DNA from: Paragorgia papillata | Lineage: Eukaryota > Cnidaria > Anthozoa > Scleralcyonacea > Coralliidae | DNA: 64,000 nt | Reading direction: 5' to 3' | Assembly: GCA_035771165.1 (NCBI GenBank) | Contig: JAWNZC010000237.1 | Span: forward strand, 752,501-816,500 | In this document: positions 1-11,800 of the stretch, piece after piece | Layout of the letters: every line of letters begins with the position of its first letter | How positions within the stretch are numbered: position 1 is the first letter of the stretch | The notes under the pieces: generated by a model | Database searches by the model: none | Told to the model about the DNA's origin: nothing | The model's input: only the letters and a program-made list of their open reading frames with translations | Made by a program: the position numbers and the translations under genes

Positions 1-468
1 AAATTTCGTTGTTTTTCTTCAGTGCCGACAACGAAGAAACTTCACGATAATATAAACTGAAAAACAGACTATAAAATATACGAAGAATTCAATTCCAAGT
101 CTTAAATTGTACCTTTTATAGTAATCTTAATGCCTTAACAATATCTCGTGTTGTGTACTTGCCATCTTTTGACTGTATTTGTTGTTAAACAGTGAAAGCT
201 AAACGAACCGGCATCTGTTGTTTGCTTTACGGCTTTTCCGACTCCCCCGGCACAGAGTATTTAATATTCCTCCCCCGGATAATCTGACCGTGCTGACGTC
301 AAGATTGCTTATGCTAGTCAACTTTGGGATTGGGAACAAGTTCTAAGGCCGCAATGCGTCATACGTTCCACTACGTAAGATGGCGGCGACTGCCACGAAA
401 TGTTTAACTGCTGGCCATAGGGAATGGCCTATCCAGTTTATATAGAGATCACTGCTAACGAGCTCAAA
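1..468. mobile_element. Right part of the same foldback family, cut by the window edge
   Basis: Matches 20458-20910 over the whole length (CCGACAACGAAGAAACTTCA, CATCTGTTGTTTGCTTTACG), ending CCAGTTTATATAGAGATCAC. No gene in 1-2180; the remainder is repeats and unassigned AT-rich sequence of the laminin intron. Confidence 0.7.
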
Positions 469-545
469 AACGAGATTAATGCCAAAATAAGTTTCTCTTT
501 CGAGTCACATGTAAGTTTCATATGATCTCATATCGGTATCAATCA

Positions 546-738
546 GTAGCGTTTACACGGTGCCGCATCAATTCCTATTAGGTACAAAAACGTACCAGTT
601 CACTTTCCTAGTCGGACGAAAATTAATCCGCATAGCCGGCACAAAACTTGTTCGAATAGCCAGGTGCCGTGTAAACGGGAAGCTGTTCCGGACTAATTTT
701 GAATCGGATCCATATTGATGCGGTATCGTGTAAGGTAA
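546..738. mobile_element. MITE with GTTTACACGGTGCCGCATCAAT ends
   Basis: Arms around GTTTACACGGTGCCGCATCA (551) and ATTGATGCGGTATCGTGTAA (714) pair imperfectly; same GTTTACAC style as the element at 60705. Confidence 0.5.
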
Positions 739-1117
739 AAAAGAGTCAATGCTAGTCAGCGGTCACTCGTTTAAAATATGTGGGGGTATCTCAGCGCTTA
801 TCAGAGTCTTATCAGCGTGGTCTGAACTCGACTGGCTTCGCGCGCGCTGTCTATTTAGTAGATACTTCGGGATTTCGTGCTCTTGCGCTGTGTTGACCCA
901 CCCTCCCACACCTGATGTAATGCAAGGTAAGTATATATTTCCACTGCTTTGAACAGTGGTGCCTGGAGGTGGGCTGTGGCGGTTGCCATTATATTGTTTC
1001 TTATTACAACCATAGAAACGTTAGCACCAAATTTAAACAAAGTAAACTGTGCTTTGGCCAAATGTAAGTAGGGTGTTATTCGGCATTCCGTTGGCTTTTC
1101 GTCCAACTGACTTCATT

Positions 1118-1367
1118 TAAACTCAACTGGAAAGCGCAGTATTGACTTATTGGAACGGCTAAAGTTTTGCCGTTAAGTCGTTTGAAATTTGTAGTTGTGA
1201 CCTAATGCGAACGATGTTGTCAAGGCGTTGCGAAGGGCAAGGCAATGGCGCTAGTATGTAACGCCTTGACTACATAGTTCGCATTGCGTCACAACTACAA
1301 ATTTCAAACGACTAAATTAACGGCAAAACTTTAGCCGTTTCAAACTCAATTGGAAAGCGCAGTAACA
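1118..1367. mobile_element. Palindromic MITE between 21-bp direct repeats
   Basis: Arms GGCTAAAGTTTTGCCGTTAA and complement, then GTCGTTTGAAATTTGTAGTT and complement (1157-1342). The sequence AACTCAAYTGGAAAGCGCAG occurs directly on both sides (1119, 1344). Confidence 0.6.
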
Positions 1368-2182
1368 TTTAGAAGGACTTAATTTTCAAGTATTACGAGT
1401 TTTCACTGTCATTCCTTTCTATATCTTCATGGTACCATGGATTGTAAAAGGACTGGATAGGAAACTAATGGTCATGTGGGGGTGTTTTGAGCCTTTTGAT
1501 TGGTTAAATCGCATTCACTGTTTGCAAAATGGTTGAAACCTAGTTGAAAATTGTGATGTCACGAATGGCGTGAGTTTGCTTGTTTTACTGAGGTTTTTAA
1601 GTGAACTTTTCTTCAAATTCTTCATATTCTCACATTCATATGACTATGCATGTTGACGTATCAAATGATTTTATTCACAATCGAGTGTTCGAGGAAAACG
1701 TTGTTGATCTTTGTTTTGATGTTTTCTGTGTTGTTTCAAAGAAACCGGCGTCCCAAAATAGTACTTTGTTTTGCTCGGAATTTGGGATGCATATTTTAAC
1801 TAGTAAACCTTGATATTTTTTTTTTAAATGGGTAAGAATAGACGGGCATTTTATCGTATTGTGGCTTTGTCGTATTTACAGGCAGTTCGATTTTCATTTT
1901 ATGTTGTATTAATCCTAAACTTTGAATATACAAGGGGTTTTTAAGCTTGCCAATTTCAACTAGGTTGTTATGCTCACGCCATCAAGTTTCCTATCCAGTT
2001 TTTTACTATCCATGATGGTACTAGCCGAGAATCGTACTCACTTCAATGCACCAAATACGCTCATTTTTCGAGATTCGTGATCCATGTATTGGAACATTTA
2101 ATATAGGTTGCCTATAGGCGCGTATAGACTATTTTTTAAGGGTATACGTTTGGAATATCTCTTTTTTGGGCTACATTCTTAC

Positions 2183-2317
2183 CTTGACAGTCAGGGAAGC
2201 CATAAAATCCAACGCTACATTGATCACATTTCTTGCCAGAATAATTTGGCTTACATTGGCACTGTCCATTTTCATTGTAGCATTGACCAGTAGAGAACTG
2301 CTCATTACAGTTGCAAG
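2183..2317 (-). CDS. LAMA5: Laminin alpha coding exon 6: third LE repeat
   Basis: 45 codons, phase 1 to 1, acceptor GTCTAG|CTTG and donor TCAAG|GTAAGA. It encodes CNCNEQFSTGQCYN, CQCKPNYSGKKCDQC and GFYGFPDC, a standard LE repeat. No further laminin exon was recognised in 1-2180, so the next exon is outside the window. Confidence 0.92.
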
Positions 2318-5300
2318 CTAGACAACATAATACAAAAACCTATCATAACCCCATCTTATCATAAAAGTTCACACGTAAAAACTTTAAATAAAATTATCAA
2401 ATTCATTAATAATTCATGAAGAAAATTCAAAAGAAATGAATGTTTAATCAGCATCTTTAACTACGGATAAAACATTGATTAATAAAACATCAAGGTTTTA
2501 TCAAAGTTAACAGCCACTAGTGCCTCAAATTGAGCTTATGATCTTATCTCACCTTTCCTACGACTCTTAAACAAAGTGTTCATTATTTACACTTAGAATT
2601 TGATAAGTAAGTTAAAATATTCGCGTCCGATCTTTATGGGCATCTACAATGGCTCGCCCCATTGTAAATGCCCATAAAGATCGGCCGCTCATATTTTAAC
2701 TATCACTTCTATGTTCATTAGTATTCTTTCTGATGTCAATAAGTTTTATCACGCATAAAATAACATGACATGGTACTGATTTCCTTTGTGGTTTCATCAT
2801 GAATTATTAGTGAGTTTTTTAAGCTACGTTTAAAAGTGTAAAAGCCTGGTTTCCATATAGCCGTAAGAGCCGGCGGCATGGCTGCGGCAAGGGGCAATGG
2901 TCCAATCGCATACAGCTTTTTATTGCTGGCTAATTCAACACTGTCTATGATTGGACCATCGCCCCTTGCCGCAGCCATGCCGCCGGCTCTTACGGCTATA
3001 TGGAAACCAGGCTTAACACTAAGTTATTAGACATTACGCTACGTTATACAACGTTTCGCTACGTTGTAAGACGTCACACTACGTTCAATGGCGTCGTGGG
3101 AGCTGTTCAACAGGGGGGCTCAAGTCCAAAATTTTCCGACAGGTGTATTTTTTCTTAATTTTTCAGTCAAAAAATAAATTATAGCGATTTCATCATAAAG
3201 TTTTCTGATCTAAAAAACTACAGTATACAGTAGGTTAACAGTCTACAGGTTTGAATCACTTCAATCTAAATTATATGTTCCGTGTCCACGCAGAAGAAGA
3301 TATAGCATTAAGTACTAAGAGTCCAGGACATGAAAGTTTGAATCACTTTAATATAGATATTACGTTTCCACACTTAATATTTACAACTACAAGACTCCAT
3401 GTATGCCTATTACTTTGTCATGAAGTACACAGGCTTAAAAAAGCGGCCGACAAGAACGCGAAGTTATCCAGCGAAATTTGCCTTGTTCTGTTGTTCACGC
3501 GCTAACTTATTTTATAATGAAATAGGTAGCATTACTATGAGTTATGACAAATGCCTGGCAGGATAATGTGAGTTCACTGTGGCTGACAACATGAACAAAC
3601 TGGCCGAAATAAGCCGATCTAGTAAGTCATTACATTATTGTAAACAATCTATTGTCAACTGATGATCAAGTTTTCCGCTGTAGCCCCCCTGCCTCCCCGG
3701 CCACGACGTCACTGACTACGTTGTAAAACGTTTCGCTATGTTATAAGTTGTTTGTTACGTTACGTTATAAGTTGTTACACTACTATCTACAACATTACGC
3801 TACGTTGTAAGACGTTACGCTACGTTGTAAGACGTTACGCTACATTGTAAGACGTTACACTATGTTCTACATTACGCTACGTTGTAAGACGTTACGCTAC
3901 ATTGTAAGACGTTACACTATGTTCTACATTACGCTACGTTGTAAGACGTTACGCTACGTTGTAAGACGTTACGCTACGTTGTAAGACGTTACGCTACATT
4001 GTAAGACGTTACACTATGTTCTACATTACGCTACGTTGCAAGATGTTACTCTACGTTATAAGTCGCAAAGTTATTTCAGTTTAGAAAAAAGACATTTCAG
4101 TTTAGAAATGCGGCTTATACAGCGGTGCAGTTTGTCTAAAGATTTTCCGAAGAATTACCGAAAAAAACTGGCATTGCGGTTTTAGCCTGCGGGCAGGCCC
4201 TCCTGTTGCCTGCTCGCATGCTATTGCGGTTTATACTACTGTACTCCAGAAAATACGGTACTCCGCAGGCTCCGCTTCGGCTTTGGACTGGCCATTGTGC
4301 CACTGTCGGCCATTTTGCCATAGAACAATGGCTGAGTATTGCAGAACAATGGCTGAGTATTGTAGAACAATGCCTGAGTATTGTAGAACAATGGCTGAGT
4401 ATTGTAGAACAATGACTGAGTATTGTAGAACAATGGCTGCACATTGTTCAAAGGCACAATATGACACAATGGCCACACCGCTTAGTTTTATCCACATACT
4501 ACTTACGAACACAGGCATTCTTGCTAGTCATTGGAACTCCAGTTGGGTTGTAAAACTTGTGTTTACAGTACTGACAATTATTGCCAATGGTGTTATCCTG
4601 ACAGTTAATACAGACTCCACCACCTCTCAATTCACCAGCAAGATTATAACTTCTGTTAGCACGATCTACCAACTCATTATAATAACATTCAGTCGCATGT
4701 TCAAGACAGTTACACCCTAAATTCAAATAAAAAGAAAGAAAATATAATAAACAGTTTGTAATTTGCATAGGGAATAACTATCAATTCTAAGTGTATTGAT
4801 TCTGTACTATTATCAGGCCTGGCCATGATTTGACAAAACTGTGTGTTACGACCAGATGTTTCGCGAAGCTATATACGACGTTTCGTTACAATGTTAAGGT
4901 GGCTCCATACAGTTTCTTGAAAAACTGGAAAATACAAGTTTGAGAGTCCAAAACACATGCATAAACAATTCGGAAAAAGAATAAAACTAAATGTTATGCA
5001 TAGTTACACATTCTGACAATAAAAAACTGTTACCAAATAAATAGCAACAGTTGTTGCTATGGCAACAATGACGTTTCAAAATGGCTGCCAATTATCTTTC
5101 AAACTAATTTAATTCGGAAAAAACGTTGGTGACACCCAATTTTTTTTTCATTAAAACTTTTCTTGAGGTATGAGTAATCAATAGGCCGATTTTTAAAAAA
5201 TTCTGCAGATCCAAATTTTTTAAAAATTAACAAACATGATTTTTTCGGGGAAAAAATTATTCCTCAAGAGAATTTTTTTTAAATCGGCCTATTGATTACT

Positions 5301-5779
5301 CATACTTCAAGAAAAGGTTTAATGAAAAAAAAATTGGGGGTCACCAAAGTTTTTTTCGAATTAAATTAGTTTGAACGGTAATTGGCAGCCATTTTGAGAC
5401 GTCATTGTTGCCATAGCAACAATTGTTGCTATTTATTTGGTAGCAGTTTTTGATTGTCAGAATGTTTAACTATGTATAACATTTAGTTTTATTGTTTTTC
5501 CGAATTGTTTATGCACGTGTCTTGGACTCTCAAACTTGTATTTTCCATTTTTCTAGAAACTGTATCGAGCCACCTTAAGCTACATCATAAGACATTACGC
5601 GGCCTTGTAAAATGTGACGCTACGTTGAAAGACGTTACACTGCCCTATAAGATGTTATGCTGCGTTGTAAGACGTAACGCTGCGTTGTAAGATGTTACGC
5701 TGCGTTATAAGACATTACGCTGCCCTTGTAAGACATTACGCTACATTGTAAGACTTTACATTACATTGTAAGACGTTAC

Positions 5780-5810
<31 letters not shown>

Positions 5811-8800
5811 TTATGTTTTTGCCAACAGTGTATAAAGAATATTTATACCTACACACAAATAATATATACATAATTAAATGACAGACAAACATGCACATAT
5901 ACAAACTAAAATTTAAGAGAAGTGGCAAGGGTAGCCGCGATAGCGTGTGCCAGTTACTGCGGTCCCGTGAAAAACAAAAACAAAACCAAAAAGTTCAATT
6001 CAGATCAAAAGAAAAATAAATCAAAGAACGATGAAAATCCGCATAGTAAAAGCTGTTAAGTACAACAGCGAAGGTCGCCAAGCAAGCTCCGGGCGGAGTG
6101 GCACTTGGGACAAACTGATCTCCATGACCGAAGTTTATCTGGATGGTATGCACAGTCCAGCGCGAGAGTATAGTAAGATATAAGTTGATTTTTAAAGTTG
6201 CTGAGTGTTATTCCGTTTAATCTCAACTCATTTGGCAGGACATTCCACGTAAGACATTCTACATTGTAAGACATTACGCTACATTGCAAGACATTACGCT
6301 ACATTGTAAGACATTACGTTACATTGTAAGCGTTACGCTACATTGGAAGACGTACTACATTTTAAGACGTTCCGCTGCTTTGTAAGACGTCACGCTACAA
6401 TATAAGATGTTACGCTGGATAGTAAGATATTACGCTGTCTTGCAAGACGTTCCCCTACGTAACGCTACAAAACGTTACCTTGTAAGATGTTCCGCTACGT
6501 TCCAATTATAAGGTATTCCGCTATGCTTAAAACGTCCCGCTACGTCGTAAGATCGTTACGCTATGTTGGCAGACATTATGGCCTAGGCCCCTAGCAGTAA
6601 ACTGGCGCGTGAACAAACGCAGTACTGGAAAATGTCCGGCAGCTCCGCTGCCAGGAAATTTTTTGTAAAAGTTGTTCGCAGGAAATTTTTTGTATCTTGC
6701 AAGAAATATTTGTCAGTTTTTTTTAATCCAAGTCAAAGTTTAAAGATAAATTTCCTGTTCTTCAGAAAATCGAAAAGCGTCACGGTCACACAATCACACA
6801 ATTTTGATGGGCATCACTTTTGATCGAATATCAAGTTTCATTTCGATGACTCATCTTTCTATATTCTTGCCAAACCCAGCAGCGATTTGTAAACAATTCG
6901 AAAGCGTTTTGAAGGTTTTTAAAGTTAACCTAAGTCTAAGTTTCGTATATCCTTGCGCAAATGACGCAACGATTTGGTGTTGCTGTTGCAGGTTGCAACT
7001 GTCATTGTGCATTTGCAAGAATGCAAGCTGCTTTTATCTTATTCAACTGTTTCAGCATTTCGATTTTTGACGCTAGTACTTGTATTACGTAGTATTCAAT
7101 TGAAAAAGTTCACTATTTCAAAGTATGTATAGATACCACATTCAGATAAATTATGGTTTTGAGATACAAACTTGCAAGTCTGGTGGTATCACAACTTATA
7201 AAATTGAAAAATTATATCAGGCAGGAAATCGTTAATTTAGTTTAGCAGGAAATATTTATTTTTGGATTTTGCTGCCAGGAAGAAAAATGCTTTATCTAGG
7301 ACTGAACAAACGTGGCGTGTAGCAAAATGCGCATCTTGATTCCCAATGACTCAAAACGCGTGATTAGTACCATCTTGGTATTAATTTCCTTTGTTTTTTA
7401 TCTTATGAGTTATTAATGAGGTTGAGAACACTATTACATACGTTCACATCCCGTGCCACCTTCATATCCAGATTTCCATTTATACTGACGAAACCCAGGG
7501 CAGCACTCAGAACACGACGGTCCACAAGTATTCTCTTGGCATTGGCACGCTAAAACACGATCAGGACTTGGTCCATGGACACAATTATCAGCATAACCAT
7601 TGCAAATACAACGACCTCCAATTGAAATGTCTTTGATTGAGTAAAAGAACTACAGAGAAAAATTATAAATTATCAGAACCAAATCACATTTCCCAGTGAA
7701 ACTCTTTCAAAAGGGTTCGTACATGTCAGGAGCACGGGTGGCGCGTGCTGTTAGCGCGCTGCCTCTCACCAAAAAGTTAAGCCCGGTTAGACGGGGTTAG
7801 TACTTGGATGGGTGACCGCTTGGGAATGACCCCGTTGTCGAGCTTGGAACTCATGTGAGTAGAGTTGTAGTTGATCTCTCCTGTGCTTCGAGGGGTTTTC
7901 GTCGGGTTCTCCTCTTAGCTGTGATCCGTGGTCTGAACTGTGTTGTTGGCGGCTGCCTGGAGCGCCTTTGATATGCCTCGACACGGTCACGTTGATCTGT
8001 GTCCTTCGCAATTCAGCCGCTGGCTGCAAGTAAGGATGATTAGCCCCCCAGTCCTTTATCCTTTAAGAGTGAAATTCAAGGCCTTTTCAAGCCGATGTAT
8101 TAGGAAATTCAAGGACCAATGGGCTGAAAAGAAGGCTTTAGAAAGCAGTAAAAAGTCACGGAAAACTGTTAAAATTGCCATTTTAATGAAGAAGCGAATT
8201 CGCACACATGCTGAAAAATTTCATAAAATGTCACAAAAATTAAAATAAGGAGGATTCAAGGACTTTCAAGCACTTCTTTATAAATCCACGGACTTTCAAG
8301 TCCTTGAATTTTTGTTTTCAAATTCAAGGACTTTCAAGGACTTTCAAGTTTTGTACGAACCCTGTTTCAACTTTAAAATAAGATCTCTCAACTACTGCAT
8401 GTAGTCATACTGTATACTTACTCGCCGTGTAACTGTGGCGTCATTTTCTGCAAGAGGCAGAAACTCTCCATAAAGTGTTTTTACTTTCAGAAGACGCAAG
8501 CGGACATGTGTAGCTCTCATCCATTCCTGAAAAAAAACAACTTACAATTTGCAGACTGTACTTGTTGAGTATGTACTTTATGTATACGTACAACTTATCA
8601 TATCACTTTAAATACATCTCATATGTGAACGCTACACTTACAGTAGGAGCACATGTGAATATGAATGTGCAACCTAGCTCTCTATCTTAACCTGAGCAGT
8701 GACTCAATGGTTAGAGCGTCTAACCGGTATTAGAAGGTTGCGGGTTCGAACCCTGTCTGGGATTCAGAAATCTTTTCTGAGTAATGGAGCTTGACGAACG

Positions 8801-11800
8801 TCCAAACGTCTGTACTTTATGTTTATTGTGAAAGGTCTGTAAGAATTTGTAATTTTGTTATACATGTAACCCATTGCTGCCTAGCCTGCCTTAAGGCTTT
8901 CTGAAGGATCTGATCCGCCTCTGATAAATAAAAGACTCTGATCTGGAGTTACACAAGATACTGTATAAAGATAAAAAGGCCATTCTTTGGTTGGATAGCT
9001 CAACCAGGAATGTGTTTTTAAGACTTGTTAACCCATTCCTGCCTGAGCCAGCCAAAAACGGCCCATTTATTGTTTTACTCTCTGTCTAAAGCCCTAATCA
9101 AACGAGAACGCAAGTCATCGCAAGTTGGCAGTCAGAATTTCTGTGGCGGTCGTTTGAACACCCAAATTAACAAAATAAAGGTTTCATGAGTGTTTTAAAC
9201 AAGTTTTAACTTTGTCACGGCACGTGATATTTTCGGGAAACTATTCAGAGCGGCTGGCTGAGATAGCGTGACTGCCAACGTGCGTTCTCTTTGATTAGGG
9301 CTTAACACAAGATGATTTTACTCATCAAAGAAAGAACCGTCAGACATCCTAGCCAGCAATGGGTTAACAAATGATTAACCCATTCCTGCTTGAGCCCAGT
9401 GGTAGACACTAGGGAGTGTGAGGGGGGCGCCCGCATGCACCCCCAAGAATTTCTAAATTAAAATTTCAGGGGATAGCTCATTAGCTTAGTAACTAAATGG
9501 TAACATTTTTTTAGAATCGTGATAAAGCATACAGGCCCGAACTGTTAAGGACAGGGGGGCCGAGCACCGTAGGCACGAGAACCCGCTAGGGGGGGTCCAG
9601 GGGCATGCCCCCAGGAAAATTTTGAAATACAGAGTCTCTGAAATGCTATTTCCTGCGCTTTGAGACGATATATTAAAGAATTCTGAAGGTTATGAAACGT
9701 CATTTTAAACAGTCAAAAGACAACATAACTATTTCAAATATTAGAATACATCCAATGTTTTTATTTCATGGTATTTTTCTTATTAAGTAAGACACTGTAA
9801 GCTAACAGTCCAGTAACCATCGTGATGTTTTAGGTAAAACATCGTAAACCATCGTGATAGTTTAGGTAAGCAACGAGACCATGAGGGGAGTGACTAGCAA
9901 CGAGTGAAAGAATTTTAATTAAACATTTCATAGATCAAGTAATTAATAAACAAAATCAAAAGGATTAAAGTACAGTATACAATTTGTCGAATATCGGCTG
10001 AAATTTTTCCTCTGTTCCTTATCATACTATTTCTGAGCAAATTTCAGGGGGCCCATGGCCCCCCCTCAAATACGGGCCTGGCATACCCTGATGTATTTAC
10101 CTGTAGTTTGGGAGAGACTTGGTTTTTTATTGCACTTGGTCTACCATTTACCAATCTGATATGCATTTCTCCATTCTCAAATGGAGGAATTTCAGAATAT
10201 TCACTAGAGCATAAAACTTGGTCATCTTTCTCCAAAGGAATACGAGGATTGATCTTAAAGTAATCGAAACAGTCACTTCTCGACGGAGCAAAGTAATACC
10301 AAGGAGAGTAAGTTGCGCCATTGTCTGAGGACTTTTCAAGAACCCACATACCAGGACGTGGTGAATTGGCTGCTTTGATCACAACATAAACAACATGGAA
10401 TGCCTGTAACATAATGAAACAAAAGTCAGTCCTTTTCGTTTGACGCGTATGATCGCACGCGCCAGCACACGCGCAAACTCAACTACGCGTGCTATTTGTC
10501 GCACGCGTGAAAGGCCATGTTCAATTGTTCAGTCACGTTGCAATTGTGAAAATGTGTGAAAGTTTCAGTAACGTCACAACGTAAGGTCTCACAACGTAAC
10601 GTAATGTCTCACAACGTACAGTAACGTAAGGTCAGACTCACAACGTAACGTACGTAAGGTCTCACAATGTACAGCAACGTAAGGTCTCACAATGTACAGT
10701 AACGTAAGGTCTCACAAAGTAACGTAAGGTCTCACAAAGTAACGTAAGGTGTCACAACGTAAGGTTTCACAACGTAGAGTAACGTAAGGTCTCACCGTTA
10801 ACGTAACGTAAGGTATCACAATGTAACGTAAGGTCTCACAACGTACAGTAACGTAAGGTCTCACAACGTAATGGAAGGTGTCACAATGTAGCGCAAGATC
10901 TCACAACGTAACGTAAGGTTTCACAACGTGTAAGATCTTGCAATGTAACGTATATCGTCTTCCTCGCGGACTCAACGAACGTTTTTCTTTTATTTAACAC
11001 TTCTGAAGATGCTGTTTTTGTTTAGCAAGGGTGGACATAAACAGTGTTTTCACTTAATTAATTTATCTATTTTTTCCTTTTATTTAACACTTCTGAAGAT
11101 GCTGTTTTAGTTTAGCAAGGGCTGACATAAACAGTGTTTTCACTTAATTAATTTATCTATTTTTTACTCTCGGTCAACCTTTTACACCCCCTCCTTTTTT
11201 GCTCATGGTCATTTTTGCTTATTTTTGGTCACATGATTATCTTTCTTATATAAGCTCGTTGTCCAGTTGTTTGTTAATCAGGGATTATTTTAAGAGCTGA
11301 AAAGGGATAAAATCTAACTTCGATGGAGCACTGAGTAGCTCGGTAGCTCGTCAGTACTGTCATAGTATACATAAGCGGCCCTCCTTTTCCCAATTTTTTA
11401 ATCCCTTTCGCACAGCATACATTCGCATTTTCAAAATAACAATGGTCAGACAGTAACACACGGGCACAGACGCATCGACCTGAGAGCCTCAAGCATGTTA
11501 TGTGGGGTTGGCTGGTTGGCACCGTTGGGTAGTCTGGCTAAATAGTAAGAACACTAGCGTTTTGTTTATTAGGGCGGTAGGGCCTGCTATAGTAGCTGTA
11601 CTCATGTATCCTGAAAGTTGAAATTAAGGGCATAAAGCTGTTCGTTTACGGTACGCTTAACGTTATCAGAAGATAGTGGACCAGGGTATTTGCTAATTTA
11701 AATATTGATATTAAATAGTATATGTTGGAATGTAGTATGTACTGTCCCTTTGAACATAATTTCTGATGCACTCCTTTCACGAATAACACCCATTCTTAAA

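Noticed and set aside
4136..4720. Several overlapping frames of 80-145 codons
   Set aside because: They cross the 21-bp minisatellite; only the minus-strand laminin exon 5 (4507-4716) is real.
7779..7829. 5S rRNA gene
   Set aside because: Only the box A-C part of 5S is present and the unit is repeated with a non-5S head and body, so it is a SINE.
8700..8765. True tRNA gene
   Set aside because: A and B boxes are present, but acceptor stem pairing is lacking and the unit recurs at 32395 as a SINE.
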